DNA of 64,000 bases, from positions 315,501 to 379,500 of the forward strand of contig NZ_CP040106.1 in NCBI RefSeq assembly GCF_005281475.1. Direction: 5' to 3'. The notes under the pieces were generated by a model that made no database searches, was not told where the DNA came from, and saw nothing but the letters and a program-made list of their open reading frames with translations. This document shows positions 54,755 through 64,000 of this stretch, piece by piece (position 1 is the first letter of the stretch; each line of letters opens with the position of its first letter). The DNA comes from Echinicola rosea. GTDB lineage: Bacteria; Bacteroidota; Bacteroidia; Cytophagales; Cyclobacteriaceae. The position numbers and the translations under genes were made by a program.

Positions 54755-54781
54755 TATTTTTGTTTATACTTTACAAAAGTA
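54755..54781. promoter_or_regulatory. Divergent candidate -7 boxes between phoH and the SAM hydrolase gene
   Basis: On the plus strand TATTTTTG (54755-54762) lies 43 bp before the SAM hydrolase ATG. On the minus strand TACTTTTG (54781-54774) lies about 73 bp before the PhoH ATG. Both match TAnnTTTG. Each box sits in the -33 area of the other, so the two promoters may compete. Confidence 0.4.
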
Positions 54782-54805
54782 CAAAATTTTAATTGACTTC
54801 GTTCT

Positions 54806-55585
54806 ATGGCCTTAGTAACATTCCTGTCAGATTTTGGAGATGGCGATTATTATGTACCTGCAGTCAAAGCCAAGATGTTATCCATTAACCCTCAGCTCAA
54901 TATCATTGACATCACGCATAAAGTTGAGGCTTATGACATCGCACATGCGGCATTTGTCCTGAGATCTGTTTACAAGGAATTCCCCAAGGGCACCATTCAT
55001 TTGGTAGCCCTCAACAGTACCAGCAGCATGACCGACGGCTATATCGGCATCAAGCTGGAAGAACACATCTTTGTCGGCCCCAATAATGGTGTCCTTAGCA
55101 TGCTGGCGGATTACGATCCGGGCATTGTGGTAAAATTTGCCGACATCCACATCAAGGACAGCACTTTCCCTGCCAAGGACATCCTAGCTCCCATAGCCGC
55201 CAAAGTAGCCAGTGGAGCAGCGATCCATGATTTTGGCGGACCGCTACAAGCCATCCGCCAAATGATGCCCCGTCAAATCAAAGCAACAAAAAAACAGATC
55301 GTCGGCCATGTACTGCGCATGGATGGCTATGGCAACCTGATCACCAATATTCCCAAAAGTGTCTTTAACCAACTGAACCCTGGCAAATTCTCTGTCGAAT
55401 TTAGCCGCGAGGTAATGACCAAGCTCCATCCATCCTATGACAGCGTAGAACCCGGAGATTGCTTCGCCCTGTTTAATAGTCTGGACTTTTTGGAAATCGG
55501 CATTAACCACGGTCATGGAGGAGATTTACTGGGATTAAAATACGACAGTCCAGTGGTGATCAATTTTCACCGGGAAGAGGAATAG
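54806..55585 (+). CDS. SAM hydroxide adenosyltransferase (SAM hydrolase, DUF62 family)
   Basis: 259 residues beginning MALVTFLSDFGDGDYYVPAVK, characteristic of the DUF62 family that includes fluorinase and chlorinase. Family segments are IIDITHKVEAYDIAHAAFVLR, FVGPNNGVLS, FPAKDILAPIAAKVASG and DGYGNLITNIP. Most members hydrolyse S-adenosylmethionine to adenosine and methionine, and halogenation is rare. The asparagine-containing GNLITN segment fits the hydrolase-type group, though residue-level assignment would need an alignment. Monocistronic. Confidence 0.9.
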   Translation: MALVTFLSDFGDGDYYVPAVKAKMLSINPQLNIIDITHKVEAYDIAHAAFVLRSVYKEFPKGTIHLVALNSTSSMTDGYIGIKLEEHIFVGPNNGVLSMLADYDPGIVVKFADIHIKDSTFPAKDILAPIAAKVASGAAIHDFGGPLQAIRQMMPRQIKATKKQIVGHVLRMDGYGNLITNIPKSVFNQLNPGKFSVEFSREVMTKLHPSYDSVEPGDCFALFNSLDFLEIGINHGHGGDLLGLKYDSPVVINFHREEE

Positions 55586-55747
55586 AAAAAACACACTGAC
55601 CTCCAAACACTTAAATCTCTTCACGTGATTTTATCGCAAAAAAAATAAAATTAGTAGGGTAAAGCTATTGCATAGCAAAAAATCTTTGTCCATATTTGCA
55701 TCCCGTTCGGAACGGAACAGGTTAAAAGCATAGTGAAATACTATCAA

Positions 55748-55831
55748 GCCTTGGTGGCGGAATTGGTAGACGCGTTGGTCTCAAACACCAATGAGGTAAC
55801 ACTCGTGCCGGTTCGACTCCGGCCCAAGGTA
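55748..55831 (+). tRNA. tRNA-Leu (anticodon CAA)
   Basis: 84-nt tRNA with acceptor arms GCCTTGG / CCAAGGT and discriminator A. The D arm contains AATTGGTAGACG. The anticodon stem TTGGT / ACCAA closes the loop CTCAAAC, giving anticodon CAA, which reads UUG. A long variable arm (class II) follows and the T arm is GCCGGTTCGACTCCGGC. The CCA end is not encoded. Confidence 0.95.
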
Positions 55832-55835
55832 CTAG

Positions 55836-55869
55836 AAACCCCTTCAGATGAAAATTTGAAGGGGTTTTG
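55836..55869 (+). terminator. Rho-independent terminator after tRNA-Leu
   Basis: AAACCCCTTCA / TGAAGGGGTTT stem around a 10-nt loop with a terminal T4 run, 4 bp after the tRNA. Confidence 0.9.
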
Positions 55870-56626
55870 TCGTTTACAGGGCAAACCGATGTGAAATGTT
55901 ATGGTTTTACGCTGGATCAAGGATCACGCAATACTTCTGGGGGGCGAAGTATTTTTAAATGGATTTTTGAAATTCACTTTTCTCACTATTGCTTAAAATG
56001 GGTTTTAGCGGGAATTGATAATCATTAGAATGGTCATGGCTGCTAAAACCATACCCCTTTAGCCTTGCTATTTTACCATGGGTTGAACCCCATGGCTATG
56101 TATATACCGCCCCGCTGGAGCTGGATTTTTAATACCAGCCACCAAATCCTTTCTACTTAGTCTTCACCTCTCCCCAGCATTTATACTTGATCCAGTTACC
56201 CCCTTGACTAAACGACATTGAAGGTCGTGTTTATAATGCCAGCGGCATGGTCTATATAGTAACCTGCGGATTCATCCGCAGGAGGCTAAGTGGTACCCGA
56301 CCACTCCAAAGAGTGCCAGCGGCACGGAAGATATACACCATCATACATGGTATCTTTGGCTAGGACAATGCCACTTAAACAGGGAACATTAAATGGATCA
56401 TCCCACCATGTGTTCAACCCATGGCTATGGATGTGAGGCCATTTCGTGGCTTTCAAATTTATTACTTTGTACTTTTTCTTCTTTGACTATAATAGAAAGA
56501 AATCAACGATCCACCTCTTCTTTAGTCTAATGAGCGTTCGATTAAGCTACGATGCTGCTTCCCCATACTTTATCGCCTGACCAAAAATCAGCAAAAACGC
56601 TATTTACCTACGCCAACCGCGCGTTA
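55870..56626. repeat. REP-like composite repeat cluster 3 next to tRNA-Leu
   Basis: 757-bp gap with no gene. Bases 55915-55947 match 42603-42630 (ATCA-GCAATA-TTCTGGGGGG). Bases 56240-56340 match 33055-33165 (CCTGCGGATTCATCCGCAGG and GTGCCAGCGGCAC palindromes). A third unit, CCATG-GTTGAACCCCATGGCT-like, occurs twice, near 56085-56100 and 56405-56427. Confidence 0.65.
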
Positions 56627-57433
56627 TCAGAAACCCAACATCTCTCTCTTCTCCTCCTCTTTTCCCTGCGAATGCTTAAACAACAGATAGATGCAGGCAA
56701 TATCGAAAACCGCCCAAGTGAATGTACCTAGCAAAGTAAAAACTACAGTAATAAACATAACAGCAGTAATTAAGCCTAAGATCCCTATAACCTGATAAAG
56801 CTGGCCGAAAGTCTTTTTGGACTGCACCAACCCAAGGGAAAAAGGGATCAAGGAAACCCCGAAAGCCATCACTTCAAATACACCAAACCACACATCTTCC
56901 GCCCCCACTACCTTACCGGAATAGATATCAGTACCAATGATGCCTGCATTGATCAAGATCAGAAACACCACGCCAAATTGGAGCACTTTATTGTCAGTGC
57001 GCTGTCCGACCAGGTAAAAACCGTAAGCAAAGGCAGCATAAGAGATCAGCACAACGATCTTGAGCAGTGTAAAATATTCAGGCTGCTCCACTCCTGCGTC
57101 CGCCATCAACACAATATTCCAAAACACCTCATAAGAAGACACCAAAAAATAGATCACTCCCGCGATTCCCGTCCACCACAATTGGCGTTGGTCGATTGGG
57201 GAGAAAACAGGCTTTACAGTTGGCCGGGACCTTTCGGGATCATCGGTGGGCAGGTGGATATCGAGCACTTCCATGATGGTCTTTACGGTAAACGCCCTTG
57301 GGGTCACTTCCCCCGCCTCGATTCGCTGAATGGTGCGTACATTGATATTGCAACGTTCTACCAGTTCTTCTTGGGTCATTCCTTTGGAAAGGCGGTGCTG
57401 CTGTATGACCTTTCCGAGTTCAGGTTGTTTCAT
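56627..57433 (-). CDS. XRE-family regulator with C-terminal membrane domain
   Basis: About 268 residues from the chosen ATG (MKQPELGKVIQQHRLSKG). The N-terminal helix-turn-helix reads MTQEELVERCNINVRTIQRIEAGEVTPRAFTVKTI. After a linker come about five hydrophobic helices (GIAGVIYFLVSSYEVFWNIV, VFLILINAGIIGTDIY and on). The first in-frame start upstream is a TTG and the extra residues are not family-like. A membrane-tethered regulator seems likely; targets are unknown. It neighbours the repeat cluster and porU2-like gene. Confidence 0.82.
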   Translation of the reverse strand: MKQPELGKVIQQHRLSKGMTQEELVERCNINVRTIQRIEAGEVTPRAFTVKTIMEVLDIHLPTDDPERSRPTVKPVFSPIDQRQLWWTGIAGVIYFLVSSYEVFWNIVLMADAGVEQPEYFTLLKIVVLISYAAFAYGFYLVGQRTDNKVLQFGVVFLILINAGIIGTDIYSGKVVGAEDVWFGVFEVMAFGVSLIPFSLGLVQSKKTFGQLYQVIGILGLITAVMFITVVFTLLGTFTWAVFDIACIYLLFKHSQGKEEEKREMLGF

Positions 57434-57571
57434 CGTTAATAGCGTTTGATTGACCATTGCAAATTGGAGTTTATTCAACTAACATCACCCGAAAAGCAAG
57501 CGGATTTGACCCGACATTTGCCCGACATTGCCCCCAAAACCTCCGAGAAGGCCATTTTGGAAACTTTTCTA

Positions 57572-60500
57572 TCACCTCAGCAAGTACATTTTCCCGTATC
57601 CTTTTTTGAATGCCTTGTCCCCAGCCGTGGCACGGTGCTCTACAAACTGCCCGTCCTTTCGTACCAGTACCCTGTAAATATACACCCCATTTGCCAACTG
57701 ATCACCAAATTCGTCTTTGCCATCCCAGGCATATTCGCTGATGTTATTGCCGATCTTGACAGGCCCCAACTCCTCCTGAAGAATTTCACGTACTACTTTT
57801 CCCGTGACCGTCATGATCTGGATTTTGATCTCGTCGGGAGGCACTGCTCCGGTCACGGTAAACACAAAACGGACGCTGGTGCTGAATGGATTTGGATAGG
57901 GATAAAAATGGGTAATGGTAGATTCATTGATCACCTCAAAGGTTACCTCATATGGTTTCTCTCCCGCCTTATTACCGCTGGCATCCTCGGCATTGATCCG
58001 CAAGGTGTAAACCCCATCCTCTAGCGGCCCTGGCTGATACTCTACTTTAAAATCAGTATTTTTGCTGGCCTCAAACCATTTCAGGGAAGGATTGCTAAAG
58101 GCCACTCGCTCAAAGACGCAGGTTTCACAATCCCTTTTCAACTGCACCTCCACTCCGGTGGTGTCCTGCTTCAGAAGGGTTTCGTTTTCATCCTTTACCA
58201 AAGCGGATATCAGGACATTGGGCGATACGATATCACCATCCATGATATACACCCCATCAAAACTCACGTCCAACACGGGGTTTTGGTCATCTCCTGCCAC
58301 CACTAGGTAATCCGCCAAATCCAGCACATTGTTTTTATAGGACTGCTCCAAATATTCCCTTGGGTTTACCGCCACATTCAGGGAGTTTTTACCAGCCTTG
58401 CCAAATGAATCAACATCCAACTCGAACGCATATGATTCCCCAGCTTTCACCGCAGGGATTTTCCGCTCAAATTCCTCAATGGTATTCTGCTGCTTATTGT
58501 GCCACGTCCACCTCAGCGTAAGGGAATCCATAAAATCATAATTGGAGATATTGACAAATTCGAAGGAAACTGCAGCCTCCTCCCCTTCCCGCAAATCGAG
58601 CTTTTCCTCCTTATCCTTAAGCAGCAGAACTCCTTCAGGCACCCCCGTATAGTTTACCTGCCACTGCATCAGCTGTCGTGGAATACGCTCTTCAGATTCC
58701 TCCAGCCGGTATTGCAGCCGTAGAAAGGGATACCTATCGGCATTGACATCTTCCAGCCTTACCTCACCATCCACCACATTTTCAAAAAGCACCGTCTCTG
58801 CTCCTGATGCGGACACGCCGATCACATCAAATGCAAACTGCCCTGCTCCCACGCTCCCTACAGTACGGGTTTGGTTGTAAAAGACAGCCCACGAGGATGC
58901 TGGCCCCACCCGTCGGGTAGCCACATTTCCTTGGTCATAAAACCCTTCCATCTGTGTGGAAAAGCTAATGGATTGGGCAGCTGCCGGCACCTCAGAAGAC
59001 TTGTCAGCAAGCACCTCCACAGCTTCACCAGGCGCCATCCCCTTTCTTCCAAATAAAATATAGGGGTCTCCGTTTTTGAGATTCCGTAGCGTAGCTTCAT
59101 TGGCTCCAACCTCCCTCATTTTTAGAAAAGCAGCATCGGGCCAATCCTCAAAATTCATTTGCCCCACCGAAAAAATCAACACATAATCCCCGTCTTTCAG
59201 CCCATCAATATAATCCATCAACATGGTCTGCCCCTCCCCGGTAATCCAGCCACTCCTGATATTCTGAATAATCTGGGGCGTCTTTCCACAGCTCTTCGGA
59301 TCCAGCACATCAAAATCTGTCAATGGAATCACCAAATAAGGCGCCAAGCTTCGCTGATCAAAGGCCATTAAGCCAAAGGAATTGTTGGTACACCTACGCT
59401 GGAACAAGTCTTGGTTATATGCCGTCCCGTCCAGTTCGACCTGAACCTGGCCGTAGGAGAGCCCTTCTGTCTCCGATCCAAAAGTAAAAACATCCAAATC
59501 CCTTGTGGTACCTAAATACTCCCACTGTCCCGCGGCCTGATTGATCGATAGATTATAGAGCTGGTCTTCCGCAAGCTGTGCAAACTCCCGCTGAATCCAC
59601 CCTTCTGGACCATCGGGAATATACGAAAAACTGCTCTTGGCCCAGGCTTTGCTTTCTCCTTCCCGCTGCTCCAAAAATTTTGTCCGCCAATAAAACGTAA
59701 CCGTATCGGAAGCGTTGATTCGGTCACCAATACTTGGCTGCCACCTGGCTATCCCACGGGTAGTCACCCGTTGCTCCTTTCGCCAAGCTGAGCTGAAATC
59801 CGGCGACACATCCAACTGGAACACAATCGTCCTGTCCTCAGAGGCCTTGCCCGGCACCTGCGCGATCAGCTCGACAGCTGCCTCATCATGAATGGCATAG
59901 TCCAGCGGACTCAGGTTTTGGGTACCACTTGAAGCAATGAACTTATTTACCACAATGGCATTATTGGCATAGGTGATCTCCGGAATGGACCTTTCTGTAT
60001 TTATCGAAATGGTAAACACATTGTCCCCAGAAGAGACCAATCCTACATTGGGTACCGCAAAATGCACGGTATCACGATGAAATACCGGAGCCAATTTTTG
60101 AATATCATAATTGACCAACGTCCCGTCGGGAAGCTGCCTGCTGACTTTAAAGTCGAGCGTATCCTGATGCACAATTCCAAGATTTCGCACTACAAAACTA
60201 AGATCCAACGTATCTGTCAAAGAAGTCACTGGCTCGTCATTCACATCCCCTAAATCCACTTCGTCCACATCCAAGGCATAATCCGCTTCTTTGGCAGGAA
60301 ATATTCGTACCGCTGGATCCCCTAGCATGATCATTTGATTAGCGTGGGACTGATTAATAGCTGAAGTACCATAACGATCATAAAACCGCTTGTCTCCTGC
60401 TAATTTCACTTTCCCTATCGGCTGGTAAATCAAAGAGGAATCCGCAAATGCTGAATGATAAAAAGACTCCGAATACCGTCGTAAAAACACATCCACACCA

Positions 60501-62599
60501 ATACTGGAGTGCGCCATAAAATTAGAGGCTCCCCGATCGGGGGTCAAAATCCAATCCTCACCAAAAGTATAGGCACCTCCAAAAGCATTTCCTGCATCAC
60601 AGCCGTTTAGCAAGAGCACCGGGTATTTGCCTTTGTTATCGTACCCCAGCTCATCCTGACTTACGAAACCAATATCGATATCAGTGGTAGAGGTCGCTGC
60701 ATGCCCAAAAAACGTCACCATGCTCACCCCTTCATTGACCTTATCGGAAATATTGATCAGTGCGACTTCTGTGTTGCTGCGCTTCCGATAGGTGGTCACC
60801 TCCCCACCAAAATAAGGCCCCTCAGCAATGCTCTCGAAACCTCGCACAAAATTATAGTATCGCTCAAGTTCAAATGCCGAAAGCCCGCCGCTCAGGTGGA
60901 TCATATCTTTCTGCCAAGTGGCTGAAGCCCCAAGCGCTTCTTTCTCTTTAACCTTATTGAGGTAGTAATTGATCTCCTCCGGAACCCTTGCAGGAATTCG
61001 CCCGACCGCAATGTCTTCTCTCATAGAGCCCTCGCCATCTAGCCCCACCACAAATCGATTGTCAGTATAGGGATAACCGTATGTAGGCACCAAATCCTGT
61101 ACCGAGAACATCTCAGGGTGATCTCTGTAATAGTACCTTACTCCTCCTGAATTGGTATAATTGTACATACCATAGGCCCTTCCCATAAGCAGAAGGTATT
61201 CCGGGGAATGGCGGGCAGCATACTGCCGCAAAAATTCCTTTATGGCCAAAGGAGACTTCTCTCCATAGTTAAATTGATTGTAAAGTTCATCTGCAGTAAA
61301 AGTCAGCGTTTGATGGCCACCACCGGCGGCAGATTCCCGGTACGCTGCATAAGCAGCTACTGGGTCGGTATTGGTAGATGTCGCCTGCTGAAGGCTGGGA
61401 TGTGTCAGGATCAGGTAATTGGCAGCAGTCCCAAGCAAGTTCCTGAACCGCACCTGATCCAATACTGTCGGCTCAGTCACTTCCCTTTCTGCCTGAACCA
61501 ACACTTCTGAGCTCATCGCAGCATTTCCCACTGGAAATTTCACCCCGCCCGCATCCTTCTCTTCTATCAGGCGAACAGGCGCCCCAAGATTGGTGACATC
61601 ATAGGCCAAATAGTGATCACTGACCTGCTCCAATTGCAATTGGTAATCGCCAGCCCCCAACCTTATTCGCTCTTGGTCAAATTCTCCGGTTATTTTTTGT
61701 TTGCGATAGGTCAAAGAAGCAAAACTGACAGAAACATTATCGTTTGAACCCGAAGTACTAACAGGTGCAATCCTCACCACCATCCGACCATCAGATCCAA
61801 TATCACTTGCCTGTAAATCTGCCCTATACGTTTTAAACGAATAGCCTTCCAACGCCACATCCGTCACCTTCCGCAAGCCCTCTTGGCTAGCGCCAACATA
61901 CACCTCCACAAGGTGGTCAACGCCAGACCTCCCCACCATTCCAAGCGTGACCGAAGCCGAAAACTCATTGGCCATTTCGCCAAGGTCTTTGAAAACGATA
62001 TCCTGAACATTGCCCCGGGTGACCACGGGTCCCGTCCATCCTTGGCCCTTATCATAGATACCCAAGTGTACCCCCAAGGAATAGGTCTGCCCCAAAGTGT
62101 ATTGATCCGAAAACACTTGGGTCACTTCTGTTTCATAGCTTGTCAAATCCACGGATGCAGTACCTGGATCCCTACTGGTCATCCTTTTCCCTGGCCGCCC
62201 TGGGGTGGATGTCAGGAAAAAAACAGTAGCATCACTATGATTGTTGTACAGTGGATTGGCCATTTGCTCCGCATCGGGATAAAGCGGCCTGTCCGACTGC
62301 CCATCATTTCGTTTACCAATAAACTCCACATAATCTCCTTGATCAAAACGGCCATCATCCTGACCATGGACATAAATGGCTACCTCTTCACCACGATGAT
62401 ATACGCTCAGGGTCCGTGGATCGACACGAGAAGGGTTCATTCCTGATGCCGAAAGAGCAGCATAGCTAATTCTGTAAATTCCATCGGTAGTGGTTGGGAT
62501 TTTATAATACGTCTTGGAATAATCAATCCACTCGGTTTGCCCTTTGGCCACCAATGCCCAAGTGATCATCAGGAGGTATAGGAAACTAGTCTTTTTCAT
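57572..62599 (-). CDS. Putative type IX secretion sortase, PorU2-like (peptidase C25 domain)
   Basis: 1675 residues from the ATG after the PorV2-like stop, with a signal peptide ending AKGQ. The N-terminal region (TEWIDYSKTYYKIPTTTDGIYRI) is PorU-like. The peptidase C25 domain carries the catalytic His in VTFFGHAATS and Cys in LLLNGCDAGNAFGG. Further on are Ig-like repeats, then a FlgD-Ig-like C-terminal region (YPYPNPFSTSVRFVF, WDGKDEFGDQLANGVYIYRVL). The length and the porV2-like neighbour fit PorU2 rather than the shorter PorU. Proposed role: processing and anchoring of type IX cargo at the surface. Confidence 0.85.
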   Translation of the reverse strand: MKKTSFLYLLMITWALVAKGQTEWIDYSKTYYKIPTTTDGIYRISYAALSASGMNPSRVDPRTLSVYHRGEEVAIYVHGQDDGRFDQGDYVEFIGKRNDGQSDRPLYPDAEQMANPLYNNHSDATVFFLTSTPGRPGKRMTSRDPGTASVDLTSYETEVTQVFSDQYTLGQTYSLGVHLGIYDKGQGWTGPVVTRGNVQDIVFKDLGEMANEFSASVTLGMVGRSGVDHLVEVYVGASQEGLRKVTDVALEGYSFKTYRADLQASDIGSDGRMVVRIAPVSTSGSNDNVSVSFASLTYRKQKITGEFDQERIRLGAGDYQLQLEQVSDHYLAYDVTNLGAPVRLIEEKDAGGVKFPVGNAAMSSEVLVQAEREVTEPTVLDQVRFRNLLGTAANYLILTHPSLQQATSTNTDPVAAYAAYRESAAGGGHQTLTFTADELYNQFNYGEKSPLAIKEFLRQYAARHSPEYLLLMGRAYGMYNYTNSGGVRYYYRDHPEMFSVQDLVPTYGYPYTDNRFVVGLDGEGSMREDIAVGRIPARVPEEINYYLNKVKEKEALGASATWQKDMIHLSGGLSAFELERYYNFVRGFESIAEGPYFGGEVTTYRKRSNTEVALINISDKVNEGVSMVTFFGHAATSTTDIDIGFVSQDELGYDNKGKYPVLLLNGCDAGNAFGGAYTFGEDWILTPDRGASNFMAHSSIGVDVFLRRYSESFYHSAFADSSLIYQPIGKVKLAGDKRFYDRYGTSAINQSHANQMIMLGDPAVRIFPAKEADYALDVDEVDLGDVNDEPVTSLTDTLDLSFVVRNLGIVHQDTLDFKVSRQLPDGTLVNYDIQKLAPVFHRDTVHFAVPNVGLVSSGDNVFTISINTERSIPEITYANNAIVVNKFIASSGTQNLSPLDYAIHDEAAVELIAQVPGKASEDRTIVFQLDVSPDFSSAWRKEQRVTTRGIARWQPSIGDRINASDTVTFYWRTKFLEQREGESKAWAKSSFSYIPDGPEGWIQREFAQLAEDQLYNLSINQAAGQWEYLGTTRDLDVFTFGSETEGLSYGQVQVELDGTAYNQDLFQRRCTNNSFGLMAFDQRSLAPYLVIPLTDFDVLDPKSCGKTPQIIQNIRSGWITGEGQTMLMDYIDGLKDGDYVLIFSVGQMNFEDWPDAAFLKMREVGANEATLRNLKNGDPYILFGRKGMAPGEAVEVLADKSSEVPAAAQSISFSTQMEGFYDQGNVATRRVGPASSWAVFYNQTRTVGSVGAGQFAFDVIGVSASGAETVLFENVVDGEVRLEDVNADRYPFLRLQYRLEESEERIPRQLMQWQVNYTGVPEGVLLLKDKEEKLDLREGEEAAVSFEFVNISNYDFMDSLTLRWTWHNKQQNTIEEFERKIPAVKAGESYAFELDVDSFGKAGKNSLNVAVNPREYLEQSYKNNVLDLADYLVVAGDDQNPVLDVSFDGVYIMDGDIVSPNVLISALVKDENETLLKQDTTGVEVQLKRDCETCVFERVAFSNPSLKWFEASKNTDFKVEYQPGPLEDGVYTLRINAEDASGNKAGEKPYEVTFEVINESTITHFYPYPNPFSTSVRFVFTVTGAVPPDEIKIQIMTVTGKVVREILQEELGPVKIGNNISEYAWDGKDEFGDQLANGVYIYRVLVRKDGQFVEHRATAGDKAFKKGYGKMYLLR

Positions 62600-62604
62600 T
62601 GTTA

Positions 62605-63738
62605 TTAATTTTCGCTCCATCCTTTATGTAACCGAAATCCTTCCGTCAATGGCTCCAAACTCACCTTGAGACTTAAAACATGGGAGTAAGGGGTTTCAGA
62701 AACCGCTCCAATATCCGTCAGTGCATAATCGATGTATGCCTTTTCATTCAGAAAAACCCCCAATCCAAAACTTGGCTTGAACGACAGGGATTCACTCCCG
62801 TCAAAATCTTTGATATATTGAAAATTGCTCACACCGCCCCTCAAGAACGCCACTCCCTTGTACCCGACTTCCATACCGATCTTTGGGTCAATGCTCATGA
62901 CCGTCGTACTAATGACAGTATTACGCTGGCCATCAAATGTCATGTTCAAATCCAACACCGCCTGAGCCGTAATATAATCTTGAACCTGAAGGGTCTTTGA
63001 CAGACTTAATACCGCTTGTGGCAGCGTCAGTTCAACTGAATTTTGTGGAAGTTCGTTGTCCGTTTCGGCATAGATCTCCCGCACCATTTCTGCATTATGC
63101 GACCAAGCATTAAAAGTGGTCGTCACATCTCTCAACATCAAGCCAATTTGCCAACTATCGGCCAAAAAGATCCCCCCTACATCAAATCCGAACCCCCAGG
63201 CCTTAGCAAATTTCCCTACATTTCTATGGATAATTTTGGTATTGATCCCCGCCTTGAACACATCGCTGAAATCCCTGGCATAAGAAAGTAAAAGGGCATA
63301 ATCGGCGGCATTAAAAAACTGAATATTATCATAACTCAAGGCTCCGTTGGCATCGTATAAAAAACGCGTATCCGGAATATCATCGACCCCAAATCTGATC
63401 AATGAAACAGCCACTTGGTTATCCTCCTCGATATTGGTAGAAAAACCCGCATAATCGTACTTGGCTATACCCGCAAAATACTCCGCGTGCATCAGGAAAA
63501 ATTCATATTTATGCTCAATGGCCAGCAAGGCCGCCGGATTCCAATATGCTGCTGTCACGTCTTTCACTGCGGAGACCTGAGCTCCCCCCATCCCCAAAGC
63601 CCGGGCACCAACGCCAATATTCATAAATTCATTGGAGTATTTTGGCGTAATACCCTGCGCCACCACATCCATACTGGCCATCAGTAAAACAAAGCCTAAT
63701 AAAAAGTGTTTCAATGCAGTGATTTTCAATTTTTCCAC
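62605..63738 (-). CDS. Putative type IX sorting protein, PorV2-like outer-membrane barrel
   Basis: 377 residues. It starts from GTG, with no ATG before the conserved part; TTG codons downstream are alternatives. The signal peptide ends VVAQG. The mature start ITPKYSNEFMNIGVGARALGMGGAQVSAVKDVTAAYWNPAAL is the PorV/PorQ signature. The remainder is a FadL-like barrel. It lies 5 bp upstream of the PorU2-like sortase, and PorU/PorV work as a pair at the outer membrane. Confidence 0.85.
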   Translation of the reverse strand: MEKLKITALKHFLLGFVLLMASMDVVAQGITPKYSNEFMNIGVGARALGMGGAQVSAVKDVTAAYWNPAALLAIEHKYEFFLMHAEYFAGIAKYDYAGFSTNIEEDNQVAVSLIRFGVDDIPDTRFLYDANGALSYDNIQFFNAADYALLLSYARDFSDVFKAGINTKIIHRNVGKFAKAWGFGFDVGGIFLADSWQIGLMLRDVTTTFNAWSHNAEMVREIYAETDNELPQNSVELTLPQAVLSLSKTLQVQDYITAQAVLDLNMTFDGQRNTVISTTVMSIDPKIGMEVGYKGVAFLRGGVSNFQYIKDFDGSESLSFKPSFGLGVFLNEKAYIDYALTDIGAVSETPYSHVLSLKVSLEPLTEGFRLHKGWSEN

Positions 63739-64000
63739 GGGTGCAAAGTAAAAAATTATTCAAGAGAAACGAACATCTCCTATTTAAATTATAAATCTTC
63801 ATCATAATTTTCTGACTGTTCATTACCGAACAAACCCTGTTCACTAAAAATACACCCCGAAAAAGGAATTAAGCACCAAAAAATTAGTCGAAAAAAAATC
63901 TATTTCTTTTTTCGACACCCACGAAATCACCCCATAAGGGCTAAAAAAGGGGTTTTATTTAGTCAAAAGCCAATTCTTGTATATTAAAAACATCCTTTGA
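63739..64000. other. Region upstream of the porV2-like gene
   Basis: 262 AT-rich bases to the window edge. It should hold the porV2-porU2 promoter. I see no gene, and no promoter box strong enough to mark. Confidence 0.4.

Noticed and set aside
55748..56626. tRNA-Leu as an integration site of a genomic island
   Set aside because: No integrase and no direct repeat of the tRNA 3' end was found nearby; only REP-like repeats follow.
1..64000. CRISPR array, rRNA genes, prophage or IS transposase
   Set aside because: No regularly spaced direct repeats, rRNA signatures, phage structural genes or transposase domains were seen on either strand.

Overview
The window looks like a chromosomal segment of a Bacteroidota bacterium, most likely order Cytophagales, family Cyclobacteriaceae (Echinicola-like). 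The grounds are a Bacteroidota-style dcw cluster, meso-DAP-type MurE, type IX secretion genes (PorP/SprF, a type B C-terminal-domain giant protein, a PorU2/PorV2-like pair), TAnnTTTG promoter boxes and few Shine-Dalgarno sequences. The genus is an inference.

Region 1 (1-11.7 kb, minus strand) is a tightly overlapping cell-wall and division operon: mraZ, rsmH, ftsL-like, ftsI (with PASTA), murE, mraY, murD, ftsW, murG, murC. It is preceded by 10-bp-period GTGGG repeats that match an MraZ operator. Region 2 (12-19.2 kb) holds envelope and lipid genes: polyprenyl synthase, an LpxR-like lipid A deacylase, a PlsB-like acyltransferase overlapping gpsA, an SMP-30 lactonase and a FemAB-like transferase.

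Region 3 (19.9-27.4 kb) is visibly AT-rich and accessory. I read it as an integron-type cassette array without a visible integrase (CALIN-like), with every gene on the minus strand. Cassette A carries a RES-domain NADase-like protein, a T4 beta-protein/sce7725-like protein and an sce7726-like PD-(D/E)XK protein. Cassette B carries a beta-lactamase-fold lipoprotein, an outer-membrane protein and a membrane LytTR regulator. Cassette C carries a membrane coiled-coil protein. Each cassette begins and ends with complementary 7-8 bp core boxes. The imperfect-palindrome attC-like sites lie 6-11 bp after each last stop codon. The attC between A and B is split by a complete-looking 0.5 kb ORF-less group II intron. 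Taking out the intron restores a 131-nt attC, the same size as its 132-nt neighbour. This is the most unusual part of the window.

Region 4 (27.7-33.3 kb) has more accessory genes: a DUF922-like zincin with a membrane partner, an Nmad3-like protein, an L-domain lipoprotein, an MlrC-like M81 peptidase and a REP-like repeat cluster. Region 5 (33.3-55.6 kb) is mostly core: Ste24-like M48 protease, SprF/PorP facing a 1870-residue T9SS cargo, YaaA, RlpA, Pgk, Sua5, TPR lipoprotein, NUDIX, RecQ, enoyl-CoA hydratase, ComEC, a small OMP, GNAT, PhoH and a SAM hydrolase. Region 6 (55.7-64 kb) has tRNA-Leu(CAA), more REP-like repeats, a membrane-anchored XRE regulator and the porV2-porU2-like pair.
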